A stretch of DNA of 39,005 nucleotides from Ectocarpus siliculosus (Eukaryota > Sar > Phaeophyceae > Ectocarpales > Ectocarpaceae), in assembly GCA_000310025.1 (NCBI GenBank), contig FN649741.1, positions 1,436,750-1,475,754 on the forward strand, written 5' to 3'. The first letter of the stretch is position 1. Each line of letters opens with the position of its first letter. Below the pieces are notes generated by a model, which did not search any database, was not told where the DNA came from, and saw nothing but the letters and a program-made list of their open reading frames with translations. Made by a program: the position numbers and the translations under genes. This document shows, in pieces, positions 1 through 15,000 of the stretch.

Positions 1-3000
1 GGCATGTGGAGTGTGTACGAGAGCCGCAACCACAAGAACAGTAACAAGCGGTCATTTTTACCACAATACGTACCACGCTTCTGTGCACCACGAGAGCGTC
101 TCTCGATAAGAATCGATTTATATATCTTTGTTGTGGCGGAAAAACGAAAAGAAAAACAAGTGAGAGTTCTTCACCTGCCCTCTCCATCCACGCGGGGGGC
201 CGCAGCTCGGATCTTCTCGAACGTCGTTGGCACACGAGACAGGACCTTCAGCGGGAATATGTTTTTTTCGATTGTTCGGTGCCCCGCGCCGTGTTATGAC
301 CAAAACGGAGGAGGTGGTGTGGATCAACACGCGGTTGCGGAGCAGAGGGCCACACGGTCAGAGGGAGTAGGCACGACAGGAAAGCTACTCGCAGGCAGGG
401 TGGGTGGGGCCGTGGTTGAGACAGAAACAAACAAGAGAAAAAAAAAAAAAAGTGGCGAAGATACTTGTAGTACATAAACATCCAACATACACCGGCACTA
501 TCAATTCTGAAGCATTGGCATGGGACGCTGAGATGTTACAGCTCGCCCACGAGCGATGGTACCGAATATGTTCCGGGACACCCACAAGCTATCGACCATT
601 TTGATCGGACGAAAAAAAAACACCTGCGGCGCCTGGATAGCACACATGTTCTATCATATTGTTTCACGGACAGGAAGCCCTACAAAAAAAAAAAAGCCAA
701 AGAAAAATATAATGATGGTGCTGCTTTTGACTACCTCGAACTTTTCTGGGAACTTTTCCCGGAAGTGGTCTGCTGCGGCGAAAGCGTCGAGAAAACTCGT
801 CTGGCCACCCTTTCCCCCTTCGTCGAACTCCAGGCAGTGGAGAAGCTGCGCGGAAAGGAAAGGGCGGCAGGTTGGGGTGGGTGGGGGGCTCATTCGGCGT
901 TTGGCCCTACATCCCTTTGTGAGACGGTGCTGTTTCGCGGTTCGCTTCCACGTTTGCCGCACATTTCGCAAATAACATACTTTCAAGCATTATTTTGCGG
1001 AGGCGGGAGAAAGGGGGGGGGGTACTGAATAGTGGAGAATGGCGACAGTGAGGGTCAGGGGGAAATGGTACGGACAGCGAGGCGCCGCGTCAGATCCTAC
1101 AGGCTTCACACCGTTGGCAGCCATTCCCACGTCGGTTGTTTCTTTCAATTTTTGTAACGGCTTTGCGCGACCTCCTGGCTACCTCGTTCACCGCCGCCGC
1201 CTCTACCTTAGGTTGCATGACGTAAGATACCACACCTCATGGACCGATGCTCAACGCTTGAGTACTCCACATAGCGAAAACGGCAACGATGCCAAAAGTG
1301 GCGGCGTTGTTGGAACCGTCCGTCTTGTAGACAGGCTTTCCGAAGATGCATCGTTTGGTCGTGGCACACCATTCGTCGTGGAGCAATCGAGCCTCGAAAG
1401 TCGCTCGAGGGGGTGTGCTGTCCTACGTATGCAACCTACGTATTAACCCATGAGCCCCTGCTTCTGTTGTTGCGGAGACGCGCTCACCGGTGCTGTTTGG
1501 AAAACAATAGGTTGAAGGAGCCATGCATGACTCTCGAAAACGCACAGAAATCGCCGGCAGCAAAACCATCTCACCTGTAACCCTGGAGCGCTCTCGTAGT
1601 ACACGAGATCCATGTGCATACGCAGTCGCTCGTTGGTGTAGGCCATGTTACGCGGGTTAGCCTGTTGTCCCGAGGGAGGATGAGAACGGCAGGAAGAACC
1701 GCATCAGCTCAAGAGGCGAAGCGTCGTGGCAGGGCTTGCAAATCTGGGGAGATAGGCGCTCGTTAAGTGGCTGAACCGCCGTCTGCTGCAGTTAGTTGCG
1801 ACGCATGTATCGTGCGAAGAATTCCCTCCTTTTCTCTTTCTCTGCAGCCGTGGTGTGGTGCAATCCACCTTCTACCTGCTCTGCCTTTAGCGCCACGACC
1901 TACTGATGATGATGATGTTTTCTGTGCGTGAGTCAAACTTGACCTTCCCAGGGTTTGCGTCTGCTGAAAGGGTCGCGCGACGTAATCTTTGTGTCCTGGC
2001 GCCTATTATCCGTCTAGACCAAAAAACAAAACACGCGGGAAAAAATCCCAGACACGTCCCTGTGCCTCAAGCAACGCACTACAGCAGGACAGCTTCACCC
2101 ACCAACGCCAAAACGATAGCAACACCAACACCATCAACAACAACAACATACAAAGAGGCAGCGACACCAAACACCACCACCACGTATTCGCCAACCAGCC
2201 CTTCGTGCCCTTACCCCGACGTGTGTCTCACCTGAGAGACCACGTCGAACATGTCGCCGTAGAGGGTGTGGTGGGACACGGGCGCCACGCGGCGGGCCAA
2301 GTCGAGCACCGTTCCCTCTTCAACCCCGGCGTTCTCGAGCAGGACCACGCCCACCCGGTTGACCTTTCTCAGCGTCTTGTACAGCGCGCCGTCGTCCTCC
2401 ATGTACTCTCGAGCATCCACCTTGTGGGACGCGCACACGTGCGGGCGACCAGGGAAACGGGATCGGGATCGGGTGACAAGCTGACCTTGGAGGTCAGGGT
2501 CCTGTATGCCACTTACCCTGAGTGTGCGCACTGATGTACCTAAAAACTATTGCGTGAGAGCTTATCATTGTACCGTCACACCAAACCAAGAGCGAAATTG
2601 TTGTACCTAGTGCCGGCAGACACACCGGGGGGAAAACTTGTATGTAGGGCGCAACGCCATTTGCAATTTCACAGGCAGTGGTAATGGCGACATAACCGAC
2701 ATTGCAACCGAAACAAACAACGTCAAACAACAAATCGACACAAGGTTGGCACTCCATAACTAACCGTAGGCAACAGCGGCAGTGATACCATACGCTACAA
2801 GGCACGCATGGGTGACGCGCCGAACACAGACGGTGCCAAATGATAACACAAGCACTACCAGACAACGAGCGCAGGGAAGGCCAGGACAGAGACACCTCTC
2901 TGCGAAACACACACACAAAAACCGCCGCAGCATATGTCGCACGTGTCGGATCCAGCTAGTGCGTTTGCACAGGGAGGGTTCGGACCCGCCTAACCCTAAG

Positions 3001-6000
3001 GCTAACAGCCCTTTGCACACACCATGGGGACAACCCTGTGCACACACCTGACATATTCGCGTTTGGAATCGCGCACCCTGAAACACCCACCTTGGGGATC
3101 GCGTCCCAAGCGCAGAGGGGGGCCGGCCGGCTCCCGTGGCTGCGCTCGTGCAGCGCCGAGGGGGAGTTGTCGTGCTCTCGCAGCCAGGCCGTCCCGTAGG
3201 AGCTTAGGTGTCCGTCCGACCAGGTGATGCTCACTCGCGAATCCCCGGCCGATGTCTGCCGCAAACGAGGGCACCCGAGCGGAAACCGAAAAAAAGTTGT
3301 ACACTTTCGGGTTAGGGTTTTGAGGGTCCCAGCAGCCTTCGCGAGGATATTGATCTTGGTTTTAGTAGGGGGTATACGGGTGGGGGTAGGGGTTAGGGAT
3401 AGCGATACGAAACCCCCCACTCTATTTCGTAGATTGATAAGAGTATCAGGCGATGCCGAGGAAGGCTGTAGACATAGTGGCGGCCGCGCATATTTCAACA
3501 CGGACGGGTGGCGGTGTTGTTCCCGTGGCGCATGCGTGCGTACACGCGCACACGTGTGCATCGGTTCGAGCTGACCGGCCACGCCGTGTCTACCCTCCGA
3601 GGCCTCCAAGGATCGCCTGACCTTAGTAGTAACGTTCGGGGTCGCCTTCCTCATACCCCCAAACAAAATCTTGTAAGAGACAGAAACTTTGTCAGGTGTT
3701 GTTGTCATAAGGAACGGGGGAGTGTGCAAATCGTCTGAACTGATGTCGAAAAACGATGTACTGGTATGAGATTTACCGCGGCAAAAATGCAAAAACACAA
3801 CGCGTTCAGGTGCCACAAATGAAGAATGGCGTGGGCGTCTGCCGGGACTGAAAGTATCAATTTGTTTGCCTCGCTCATTTCTCCTGTGTCGCGAGTGCTG
3901 CTCTGTATCATCAAGACTGTTGTATGTGGTTGTAGGCTACGGCATGTGGTTTTCTGCGTGTGCTTGGTTGATGCGGACATCACCGTCCACCGACATACTA
4001 TCTGCATTCGTGCTTGAGGTACAGCAGTAGTCAAACTGCTGTCCTATAATAGAGTCTTGACACATGCCCTTCAACACCGTCAACACTCTCTGAAACCAAT
4101 GACATGCAGAGCCGACGATGGAGAGAAAGGCAAGGTTTGACCCCCAAGCCACTGGACAGTGTGATTGTGATTGTGGGTTGTGGTTGTTATTATTGGTTGT
4201 CTTCACCCCTAAAAACCGTTCCGGTGTCTGCTCAATACCTTGCAACATTTTGCCGGTCCAACTAGATAACGCGGGCGCCTTTCGTGGTCACATGCCAACT
4301 ATTGCACCTCCCGAAGTGAACAAAATCGAGTGAAACACACACAAGCAGCTCTGCTGTGTGTGCCGCACTTTTCTTCCCATCACCTGCCAACTACATACTT
4401 ACATCCGTGCAGGGCACGCTCGCAGTCGTATGAACCACAAAAAAAAAAGAAGGGAAAATCATCACAAACATCGTTGGGCACACATGTATCTCTAGAGAAA
4501 ATATCTCTACCACATCATGATGCGATGTTTCCATCCAATCTGTGTGAGGGCAGCAGGATTGGTACAAAGTGTGTCATGGATGACCCTAACCTGGTTGTAC
4601 TACTGGTATTTAGGCACCATGGAACACGACCAATTATTTGACCAAGTGGTTCGCACTGCTGTCCTGGATCTCGTGTATCAAAGTCGTTGAACTTCGCTGT
4701 TCGCTGAGTCTTGGATGGTGTTAGGGGCTGAGATGATTGCCGAGAGGCGTGTCGAAGTCGCAGTCCAACCTCGCAGTCAGGCGCCACAAATTAGGTTGAG
4801 ATTTTTTGTACGCATACACCACAACGTGAACACAAAAAAAATAGGATTCCCATTTTTCCTTTAATAGGGCTACCTCATTCTGAAGCGTTAGCTTCAGTCT
4901 CATCGTTCAATATCCGTGGAAGTTTCATTCGCATGCCCCACCCCTTGCCCGACCCGGCCTAAAATGCTGATCTCGAGCTACAGCGCAAATCTCGTGGCGC
5001 CTCGAGTATGGTTCGGTGTGGAATCGCAAGTCATGAGCCGTCCCCGAGTTTGAGCGGCTTCGGCCTCCTGTGGCCGGCAAGAGTCGGCCTTGACTGTTCC
5101 TTGCCTGTTTCGCCATGGAAACGGCCGGTTGAACAGCGAAAGAGGGTCCTGCGTGCTGCGCGCCACATTTTGTTTTTTCCGTTTGTTCTTGAGTGACCAT
5201 TGTACACATGCGGCTGCTGCTGCGGTTTCTGCTGTTGTTATGGTCGGAATGTGTTGCAATGGCCGTACGGTTATTATCGTAGTCAGGTTTGACAACAGTC
5301 TGCTCGTTCGTATAGCGGTAGCGGTGCGCATCTATCGCGACGGCAAGCGCATTGAAATAATAGTTCGTCCGTCGTGCTTCTATTAGTCTACACAGACAGA
5401 TAGTCAGTCGTGTTCTTCTTTGTTTCCACTTCATACCAGAAAAGAAAGAAAGTCTCCACCATCAACTTACAGTATCTCCGCAGCAGTTCGGAAACGACGA
5501 CTATTTTTCTTTTGTCGTGTTTGTTGTTGCTGAGCGCACATCGGATGTCGCCGTTCGTTACACGTGTTCAAGCCTGCGGTGGACCAGAGGGATGAGAGTG
5601 AGCGTCTTCTCGACCAGAGTTCATGCCTTGTCTTCTCGAGTCTCTCTTCCTTTAGTCTACCTCTCTCTCTCTCTGTTGCATTCTCGCCATTAGGGTCCCC
5701 AATAACATCGAACGTCAACGGCAATTGTTTTGCGTCTTGCTGAGTACGAGGCTACCCGTGTACGTACCCGGCTGCTGCATGTGAGGCAATGGGCGCCGCC
5801 TCTTTCCGTCAAGCAATGCGCATGGCCCCTACGGTTCGCCGCACATGCAGTGCTGTGTGACAGCTTCCAGCGGTTCAGAGCGGCGACGGTGTTTTTCGCC
5901 GGTAGAGCCCCAGAACAACGCGAACCCCGCGATTGTTTCATTGTTTTGGGGTCCCCCACTCACCCACCCATCCATGAATTTCTGCAGTTTTCGTTGGGGG

Positions 6001-9000
6001 GATGTTTTTCTTGTCATGTCCATGACGTGGTGCCCCGAGCGAGTATGGTTCGGTAGGGACTCGCAAACCATGACCCCTCCCCGACTTTGAGCATCAGCTT
6101 CGGCCTCCTGTGACGGACAAGAAGACCAGACATTGTCTCGCCATCCAAACAACACCTCAAGTACGGTTCCGTAGGAATTGCAAATCACGACCCCTCCCCG
6201 ACTGTGAGTATAGCTTCCACCTCCTGCGACGGATAAGACCGACGTCAAACCCTAGATTTTGTCTGTCTGTGCCGCCATGTCGTCGCCATCCACGAACAAC
6301 AGCAGTCGGAGAGTCACAAAAAAGAGGGTCCGCTTCGCCACCAAGAAAACATTTTTTTTTTCGATTCTTCTACAGCTGGATATGATGCTACCATGTATCG
6401 GGTATAGCTGTGGTTGAGCTTGAGGGATATAGGGTCTACGGCAGCATATTCTATGCGAAGAGTTAACGCCGTCCTCGCGTAACGATGCGCATCTCCCACG
6501 GCAAGCAGAATGGATGACGTCATCATGACGCTATTTCTTGTGACTACAAGTTCAAGTTCGCCCGGGCGTTTTTGTTCTTGCCGGAGAAAGAGACTAAACT
6601 TCTACTATGTACCAGTCCGTGCATGTATCCGGCTACTGCATGTGAGGTAGTGGGTGCTGCCCCTGCTGTTTGCTGCGGTACATGGAAAGCTTCCAGTGGG
6701 TCGGAGCGGCAAGGGGGTCTTGTTTCTTCACTTGTTTCTTAGCTCTGCTCTCCTCTACTTCTTCTTTGTTTCGTGTCTCTGGCGGTCTCTCTTTTGGTAT
6801 AGCCCTTCGTTCTTGCTTGCAAGAAATTGTGAGGATGTAAAATGGCTGAGTCTGATTGTTTCTTAGGGCCCCCCGCCCACCCACGACCCACCTGTCAGTA
6901 TGATTCATTCGTGATCTCCAATATTTTCAGCAGTAGTTGTCTACTACAGGACATGCGCTACTACTGCTGCGTCCATGGGTGGGTGCAACAGAAGAGCTCC
7001 GGGGACTGGTGGTCTTCTGACCTGATCGCAGAGAGAGGTTCCTGCCACTACCACAATACGACTCTTATTAAATGTCCATGACGGGGAACGCGTACTACGC
7101 CTCTTCTCTTTTCTTTTCCCTCTCTCCCGTCCGGTTCTTTCGTTTCGGAGAGGAAACCTCCTGTGAAAAGCGCATCTTCTGGGGTCCGCATTCATTTAGT
7201 CCCGGATTCTTTCCCGGCGTGCGGAAGAGCGCGTTGTTGGGTGTGGTCGTGTGGTCTCCTTTTTATTCGGGTGTGACGTACGCACTACATATATGTAAAC
7301 GAAAAAAACAGATCAACGAGATGATTCTTGAAAGCATGGAGTCCCTCGCCACAAAAAAGTGCATGCGCATGGATGGGCGTAGTGAGAAGTGCCGGTCGAA
7401 GACTGACGGTTTTTTCGGGTGCGCGTGAGATCGCCTCTAATATTCGTTTGCTCATTTTTTGCTTCATTGTCCAGTCTATAGTTACTACCTCGCATAGCGT
7501 ATTGAAGCGAGCGGAGGGTCCTAGACTAATAAATATGTCGTTGACTTGCGGACCCTTCTTCGGGTCCATTTTATTTTCGTATAACTTTTTTGGGTAAGTT
7601 AGCATGTGACCACGGCGGGAATCGACCGCGTCAAGTATACATAATAGTACGAACAGACGAAGAAGGTACAAGAAGGTACTGGGTAGAGAGAACAGAACGA
7701 ACGGTTTTTTGTAATTTATTGTGAAGACAACAACAACGGCACTGCTGGGTTCGTCCATGGATAGTTTTTGCAGCACTTTTGTTTAAAGTATTTGAGTATA
7801 AAACGACTTCTTCATGGATGGGTAATGAGAGGTTTCAATTCAACTACTGTACTACAATATCTTACTTACTGGAGTATGGAGGGTGCTCGTTGTTCTTATG
7901 CATGGCATGTACCGGCAGTAGTAGGTGACATAATATATCGCATCATCAATCTTCACAGCTTATAATGTTAATCCACGACGACGAGGACGTCAAACGATAG
8001 GTTTGTTTCGGAAAGCTATCGGTGCCAACGCCGCCCGGCCACGATTTCTGCTGTGGAGCAATCGAGCTTTGAAATTAAAAATTGTTCAGGGGGTGTGATA
8101 TCTTATGTCATCTACTCTGTGTTAGAACTCTTTGTCGTGCTCGGTGGGCGAGCGTGTCGCGGTGTGCGCCCTCGACTTTATTAACCGCTAAAAAATTGGA
8201 AAGCTTCAGACAGGCAACGCGACGATACTCGTCGAGATGCTATCACAATGAAGAAAAACAAAAAGTAAAAAGTATGGCTAGCAGTTGTATTTGTTCCCAA
8301 GCTCGGTAGAGCTTGGGTCTCTATCGACCTAAATTCACTTTTCTGTCCCTGTCATTTTCATTTGCATAGCCCACCCCTTGCCCGACAGTGTCTCAAATGC
8401 TGCTCTCGAGCTACAGTGCAACTCTCGTGGCGCCTCGAGTATGGTTCGGTAAGGAATCGCAAACCATGACCCCTCCCCGAGTTTGAGCAGCTTCCACCTC
8501 CTGTGGCCGACACGACCCGGCCTTGACTGTTCCTTGTCTGTTTCGCCATGGGAACGGCCGGTTTAACAGAGAAAGAGGGTCCTGTGTGCTGCGCGCCACA
8601 ATCTTCCATTTTTTTGTTTGCGTTTGTGTGTCATTTGTTTCTTGCTGAGTGATGCTCGAATTGTGCTGCAAAGCTCGTTTTTGTAATCTAATCGTCTCTG
8701 TAGGTTGCGCGCGTTGCTCGCGTAGGCAGCGAGTTGCTCGCGTAAAGGTAACGATGCGCGTCTCTTGATTTTTTCTGTGCAGTCATCCATGAACAACAAC
8801 AGCAGTTCGAGACAAAGACTAACAACAAGGACGGTCGGCCGCAAGCAAGCGTGAACGTTATTGGGAACTTGAGCGAAGAGGTCGATGGTAGCACGATCTC
8901 TGTACTTGTGTACACACGTACAACAGTAGCTATGAAAACGGTCGACGCTTTTCTTGTAGAGGTGCACATCTAACACGGACGACAGGGTTATTGAGGTGTA

Positions 9001-12000
9001 GTTCGTCCGTGGTGCTTAGTCTCTTCTTAGTCATGTTCGTTGTGTTTGTTTTCACTACAGTTCAACAATACAACAAAGACAGAAAGTCCGTCTGTAGATT
9101 CCGTAGTTTTGTTTGCTGCTGTCTGAGTAAACGAGGCTACCCGTGCACCCGGGTGTTGCATGTAACACGATGGGCGCTGCCAGGTAATGGGCGTGGCCAT
9201 AATGTTTGCTGGAGTGCCTATGTGAGAACTTCCGGAGGTTTAGAGCGGCGAGGGTGCTTTTTCTATACTCTCCTCCGCCTCCTCGCTGAAGCCTGTCGGG
9301 TCGCGGTCGGGTCTGGCTCTTTTTTACAATATGGTTGTAAGCATATGTTGATTGTACTCATGCGTTGTTTTTTGGGGTCCTCTATTCGACCATTCCCCAA
9401 TTGATCTTAGTTTTTGTTGGGGGATGTTTTTCTTGCCGTGTATCGGGTATGGTTGTGTGTGAGCTCGAGGGATAGGGTCGACCGCAGCACACTCATGTGC
9501 GTAGGAAGCTAGCTATGCGAGGGGTTAACGCCTTCCTCACTCTCGGTAGCGATGCGCATCTCCCACGGCAATCAAAACAATACGGCAATCAATCATGATG
9601 TTCTTGTTCCTACAAATGCAAGTTCGCCCGGGAGTGTGTTGTTCTTGCCGAAAAGAGCGGGACTATATAAATTACCGGTCCGCGTTCTGGTGGTCTCGTT
9701 TATTCGGGTGTGATCGTGCGTACTAGTCAGATGATCAGCGAGCACGGTTAGCGAGGTTGTCGACAGCGTGGAGTGCCTCGCCACAAACAGTGGGGATACG
9801 CACGGATGGGCGCTGTGAGAAGTGCCCTCTTCTTTCTCTCCGCTGAGGGCCGGTCGAAGACTGATATTTCCGGGTGCGTGCGCGTCTGGTCGTCTCAACC
9901 TTCTTCTCGCGAAAAACAAGTCATGGTCTCCAACAACAATAATAGTCCACCTAAAAAAAAAAATAACAGCAGCGAGCAGGCACTGCTGGGTTCGTCCATG
10001 GATAGTTGTATTTTTGCTGTTCTCTACTCAGTAAGATCTTCTGATGGCTTTAGCATTTTTGTGACCACGGGCCGAGTCTTTGCTAGATTTTGGGATTAGC
10101 AACTAACACGAGTTTAATGTGAAGAAAAACAACAACAACAACAACAACAACGTCTACAATACATTCCCAAGTTCCCAAGCTTGGGTCTCTATCGACCTAA
10201 ATTCACCTTTTCCCTGTCCCTGTCATTTTCATTCGCATAGCCCACCCTTTGCCCGACAGAGTCTCAAATGTTGATCTCGAGCCACAGTGGTCAGAGGGAC
10301 GAGGGTAGGTGTCTTCTCGAGAGTGTATCCCTTGTCTGCTTTAGCTCTCTTCTCTCGCCTTTCGTCGCCGGTGGGGTCCCCACGACAACGCCAACCGCGA
10401 TTGATTTTTTTCTTGCTGTGAGTGAGTAAAGTGCATCCGGCTGCTGTATGAGAGACGATGGTTGCTGCCAGGGAATGGGTATGACAATGATGCATGCTGC
10501 AGTGCCTATGTGATAGCTTCCGGGGATTCAGAGCGGCGAGGAGGGTGATTTTTCTATGCTCTCTTCCGCCTCCTTGCTGAAGCCTGTCGGGTCTTTCTCA
10601 CTCTCTTGGCCTCGCTCTTTTTTCGTATTTTTATGTTTGTCGTTTTTTTTGTTTGTTCAAGCCTTGTTTTTTGGGGTCCCCCGCCCACCCATCGTGTAGC
10701 AATGCGCATCTAAACACGGACGGCAGGGTTATTATTGAGGTGCAGGAGTTCGTCTGTGGGTGGTTTTATAAGTCTGTTTGGTCTTGTTGTTGTTACTAAC
10801 TTCCGCCCCCCTACCGATAACGCCTTACTCGCGTAGCGTTGCGCATCTCCAACAGCAAGGAGAATGGAGTACGCATGATGTTACGTTGTACGTCATTCAT
10901 GTTGTGGGTTGATGTTTTTTGTGACGACAACTAAATGCAAGTTCGCCCGGGCGTTTTTTGCTCTACCGAGTGAGAGGGACTAAATTTACCGGTCGGTCCG
11001 CGTTCTGGTGTTCTCGTTCATTCGGGTGTGTGTGACAGTGCGTAGATAGTGCGTACTGGACAGATCATCAGCGAGCATCATTAGCGAGGAGATTGTTGAC
11101 AGCATCGAGTCCCTCGCCACAAAAAGTGCATACAGTGGTTGGCCCGATATAGTGGCATGTAGGGGCAATAGGAGAATATGCCACTTTTCAGGGCAGTTCT
11201 GAAGCTTTAGCTTCAGTCTCATATTTCAATATCCGTGGGTGGAACTTTTATTCGCATAGCCCACCCCTTGCCCGACCCGGTCTCAAATGCCAATCTCGAG
11301 CTACAGTGTAAATCTCGTGGCGCCCGAAGTATGGTTCGGTAGGCAATCGCGAACCATTACCCCTCCCCGAGTTTCAGGGGCTTCCACCTGCTGTGGCCGA
11401 CATGACTCGGCCTGGACTGTTCCTTGTCTGTGTCGCCATGGGAACGGCCGGTTGAACAGTGAAAGAGGGTCGTGCGTGCTGCGCGCCACAATAATTTGTT
11501 TTTTTTGTGATTTTCTTCGTGAGTGACCATGCTGCTATTGCAGAATTGCTTCAGGCAAGGTTGTGATATCGTGTCTGTCGCTTTGGGGTGCTCGCGTCGC
11601 GTAGTATGCGATGCGCGTCGCTTACTTTGTCGCCTGTTGTGTCGTTATACATGAAAAGCAACAGCAGCACAACAGTTGAGACAGACAACAACAGGCCTTT
11701 TTTCTCTCTTGCTGCATATATATGCATGGATGGGTGGTATGCATGGTAATAGTCTAAGCGGCATATTGCATGGGTGGCATACATCGAATAGGTGTTGATC
11801 CTTTTCGAGTCTGCTGCGTAGTCAGTCGTAACTTGAGCGATAAGGTAGATGGCAGCACAATCTTATTTACAACAGAGAGTGAAGTATGGCAACCAACAGT
11901 CTGCTGCTCTGTGCAGCGGTGCACATCTATCGCGGACGGACTAGTTCGTCCGTGTAGTCATGTTTTTTGTTCTCACTTCGTCACAGAAGGATGAAAGTCC

Positions 12001-15000
12001 GCACTACTCTAGTCTATCTAGTTCCAACTCGGCGACTTGTGGTGGTTGTGTTTGTTGTTGCTGAGCCCACTTCGGATACCGCCGTTCGGTACATATGTCT
12101 GACAGCCTGCGGTGGGCCAAAGGGACGAGAGTGAGTGAGTGTCTTCTCGAGAGTGAATGCCTTGTCTTCTCTCCGCTCTCTTCTTTTAGTCTCTCTCTCG
12201 TCTTTCGCCGGTGGGGTCCCAACCATATCGAACCACGTCAACCGCAGTGGTTTCGCATCTTGCTGAGTAAGAGACTACCCGTGCACCGGGCTGCTGCATG
12301 AGAGGCGATGTGCGCTACCTGTTTTATGTCAAGCAATGGACTTGGGGCCCTACCTAATCCTGGACATGCAGTGCTATGTGACATGTTCCAGCGGCCCAGA
12401 GCGAGCGACGACCACGGTGGGTTTTCTATGCTTCTTTTGCCTCCTCCCTCAAGCCTGTTCGCCTGGCTCACGTGTCTTTGATCTTTTCTTTTTTTTTTCA
12501 TGCTTTGTTTGTTGGGGTCCCCCAGCCACCCCCGCCAACCATTAATTTTTGTTGGGAGGGGTGTTTACTTGCCATGTTCATGACTGGGCCCCGGACTTTT
12601 TACTCGCACCCCGTCCATTTCCACTTGTCAACACACCACCACATCCTATTGTACCATGCCCAACACACGTCCAAGGCCTGGGGAATTTTGAAGCTTTATT
12701 TAGCTTCAGTCTCATCGTTCGAGTTTGAACGGCTTCCGCCTCCTGTGGCCGGCAAGAGTCGGCCTTGACTGTTCCTTGCCTGTTTCGCCATGGAATCGGC
12801 CGGTTGAACAGCGAAAAAGGGTCCTGCGTGCTGCGCGCCACAATTTGTTTTTTTTGCGTTTGTTCTTGAGTGACCATGGTAGGTAGTAGTACACATGCGG
12901 CTGCTGCTGCGGTTTCTGCTGTTTATGGTCGGAATGTGTTGCAATGGTCGTACGGTTATTATCGTAGTCAGGTTTGACAACAGTCTACTCGTTCGTATAG
13001 CGGTAGCGGTGCGCATCTATCGCGACGGCAAGCGCATTGAAATAATAGTTCGTCCGTCGTGCTTCTAGTCTACACAGACAGATAGTTGTTGCTGAGCGCA
13101 CATCGGATGTCGCCGTTCGTTACACGTGTTCAAGCCTGCGGTGGACCAGAGGGATGAGAGTGAGCGTCTTCTCGACCAGAGTTCATGCCTTGTCTTCTCG
13201 AGTCTCTCTTCCTTTAGTCTACCTCTCTCTCTCTCTGTTGCATTCTCGCCGTTAGGGTCCCCAATAACATCAAACGTCAACGGCAATCGTTTTGCGTCTT
13301 GCTGAGTACGAGGCTACCCGTGTACGTACCCGGCTGCTGCATGTGAGGCAATGGGCGCCGCCTCTTTCCGTCAAGCAATACGCATGGCCCCTACGGTTCG
13401 CCGCACATGCAGTGCTGTGTGACAGCTTCCAGCAGTTCAGAGCGGCGACGGTGTTTTTCGCCGGTAGAGCCCCAGAACAACGCGAACCCCCCGACTGTTT
13501 CATTGTTTTTGGGTCCCCCACTCGCCCACCCATCCATGAATGAATTTCAGCAGTTTTCGTTGGGGGGATGTTTTCTTGTCATGTCCATGACGTGGTGCCC
13601 CGAGCGAGTATGGCTCGGTAGGGACTCGCAAACCATGACCCCTCCCCGAGTTTGAGCATCAGCTTCGGCCTCCTGTGACGGACAAGAAGACCGGAAATTG
13701 TCTCGCCATACAAACAACAGCAGTTGGTCAGTTGAAAAAAAGAGGGTCCGGTCCGCCAAAGATTTTGTTTTTATGTTTCCCTGCCGACAAATAAAAATAT
13801 AACCTTGGCTTACGGCAGTGCAAATCTCATGGCGCCTCAAGTAAGTACGGTTCCGTAGGGAATTGCAAATCACGACCCCTCCCCGACTTTGAGTATAGCT
13901 TCCACCTCCTGCGGCGGATAAGACCGACGTCAAACCCTAGGTTTTGTCTGTCTGTGTCGCCATGTCGTCGCCATCCACGAACAGCAATTGGAGAGTCACA
14001 ATAAAGAGGGTCCGCTTCGCCACCAAGAAAAAAACAGTTTTCTTTCTCGATTCCATGTATCGGGTATATAGCGGGTAACCACGGGTCGGACGCACACCAC
14101 TGGCCCTCGTTTGTCGCCAATAATGAGGAAGTAGCGGGAGGGAGAAAAATATGTCTATTCTTGAGATGAGTTCCGTATGTGTCGCATCTCGTGAGGGAGG
14201 TATTCATCCAGCTCTTTCTTCTTCTCGATCATTTATTTGCACAGACCGCCTGCCGTTTCCCCCAAGGGAGACTTCCACCGCCAGCGGGGGGTCTGCCTCC
14301 GCCCGCCGGGCCGTCAGAAGGTCCGAATTCGAGGGCAGGGCGTTGCTGAGGTGTAGTTGTGTGCATGGGTTTTGGTCGAACCGCCCAGCCATTTTCGGGT
14401 TGGGGAAAGAAAAACCGGGTACTACTCCTCCGGGGGGTGAGTAGCCAAGATCGGGTGCACCCGGTGGAAAGGCGGTCAAGGTCGGGTAGGGGCGGGCGTC
14501 GGCCAATCAGATGGTGGCATGCGGCCGCTCCCAGCAGCATCTTGTAGGGGTACCCGATTATGGCCGTGTTTGGACCGGGTGTACCCAATTTTGGCCACTG
14601 CTCTTTTTTTCTTCATGGATGGGTAATGAGAGGTTTCAATTCAACTACTACTACTACTACAGTAACTTACTACTGGAGTATGGAGGGTGCTCGTTGTTCT
14701 TATGCCTGGCATGTACCGGCAGTGGTAGGTGACATAATATATCGCATCATCAATATTCACAGCTAATAATGTTAGTCCACGACGACGAGGATGTCAAACG
14801 ATAGGTTTGTTTCGGAAACCTATCGGTGCCAACGCCGCCCGGCCACGATTTCTGCTGTGGAGTAATCGAGCTTTGAAAATAAAAATTTGTTCAGGGGGTG
14901 TGATATCTTATGTCATCTACTCTGTGTATTGTATGTATACAGTAGAACGCTTTGTCGTGCTCGGTGGGCGAGCATGTCGCGGTGTGCGCCCTCGACTTTA

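Noticed and set aside
480-590. Alternative exon 6 of the dioxygenase gene (frame LVGVPEHIRYHRSW)
   Set aside because: It resembles the expected block only loosely. The frame at 245-175 with RVPTTFEKI matches better and has cleaner splice sites.
4925-13935. Protein-coding genes on the minus strand of the repeat array (for example frames with CGAQHAGPSFAVQPAV)
   Set aside because: The same short frames recur in every repeat copy with stops and frame shifts between copies, so they follow the repeat rather than a gene.
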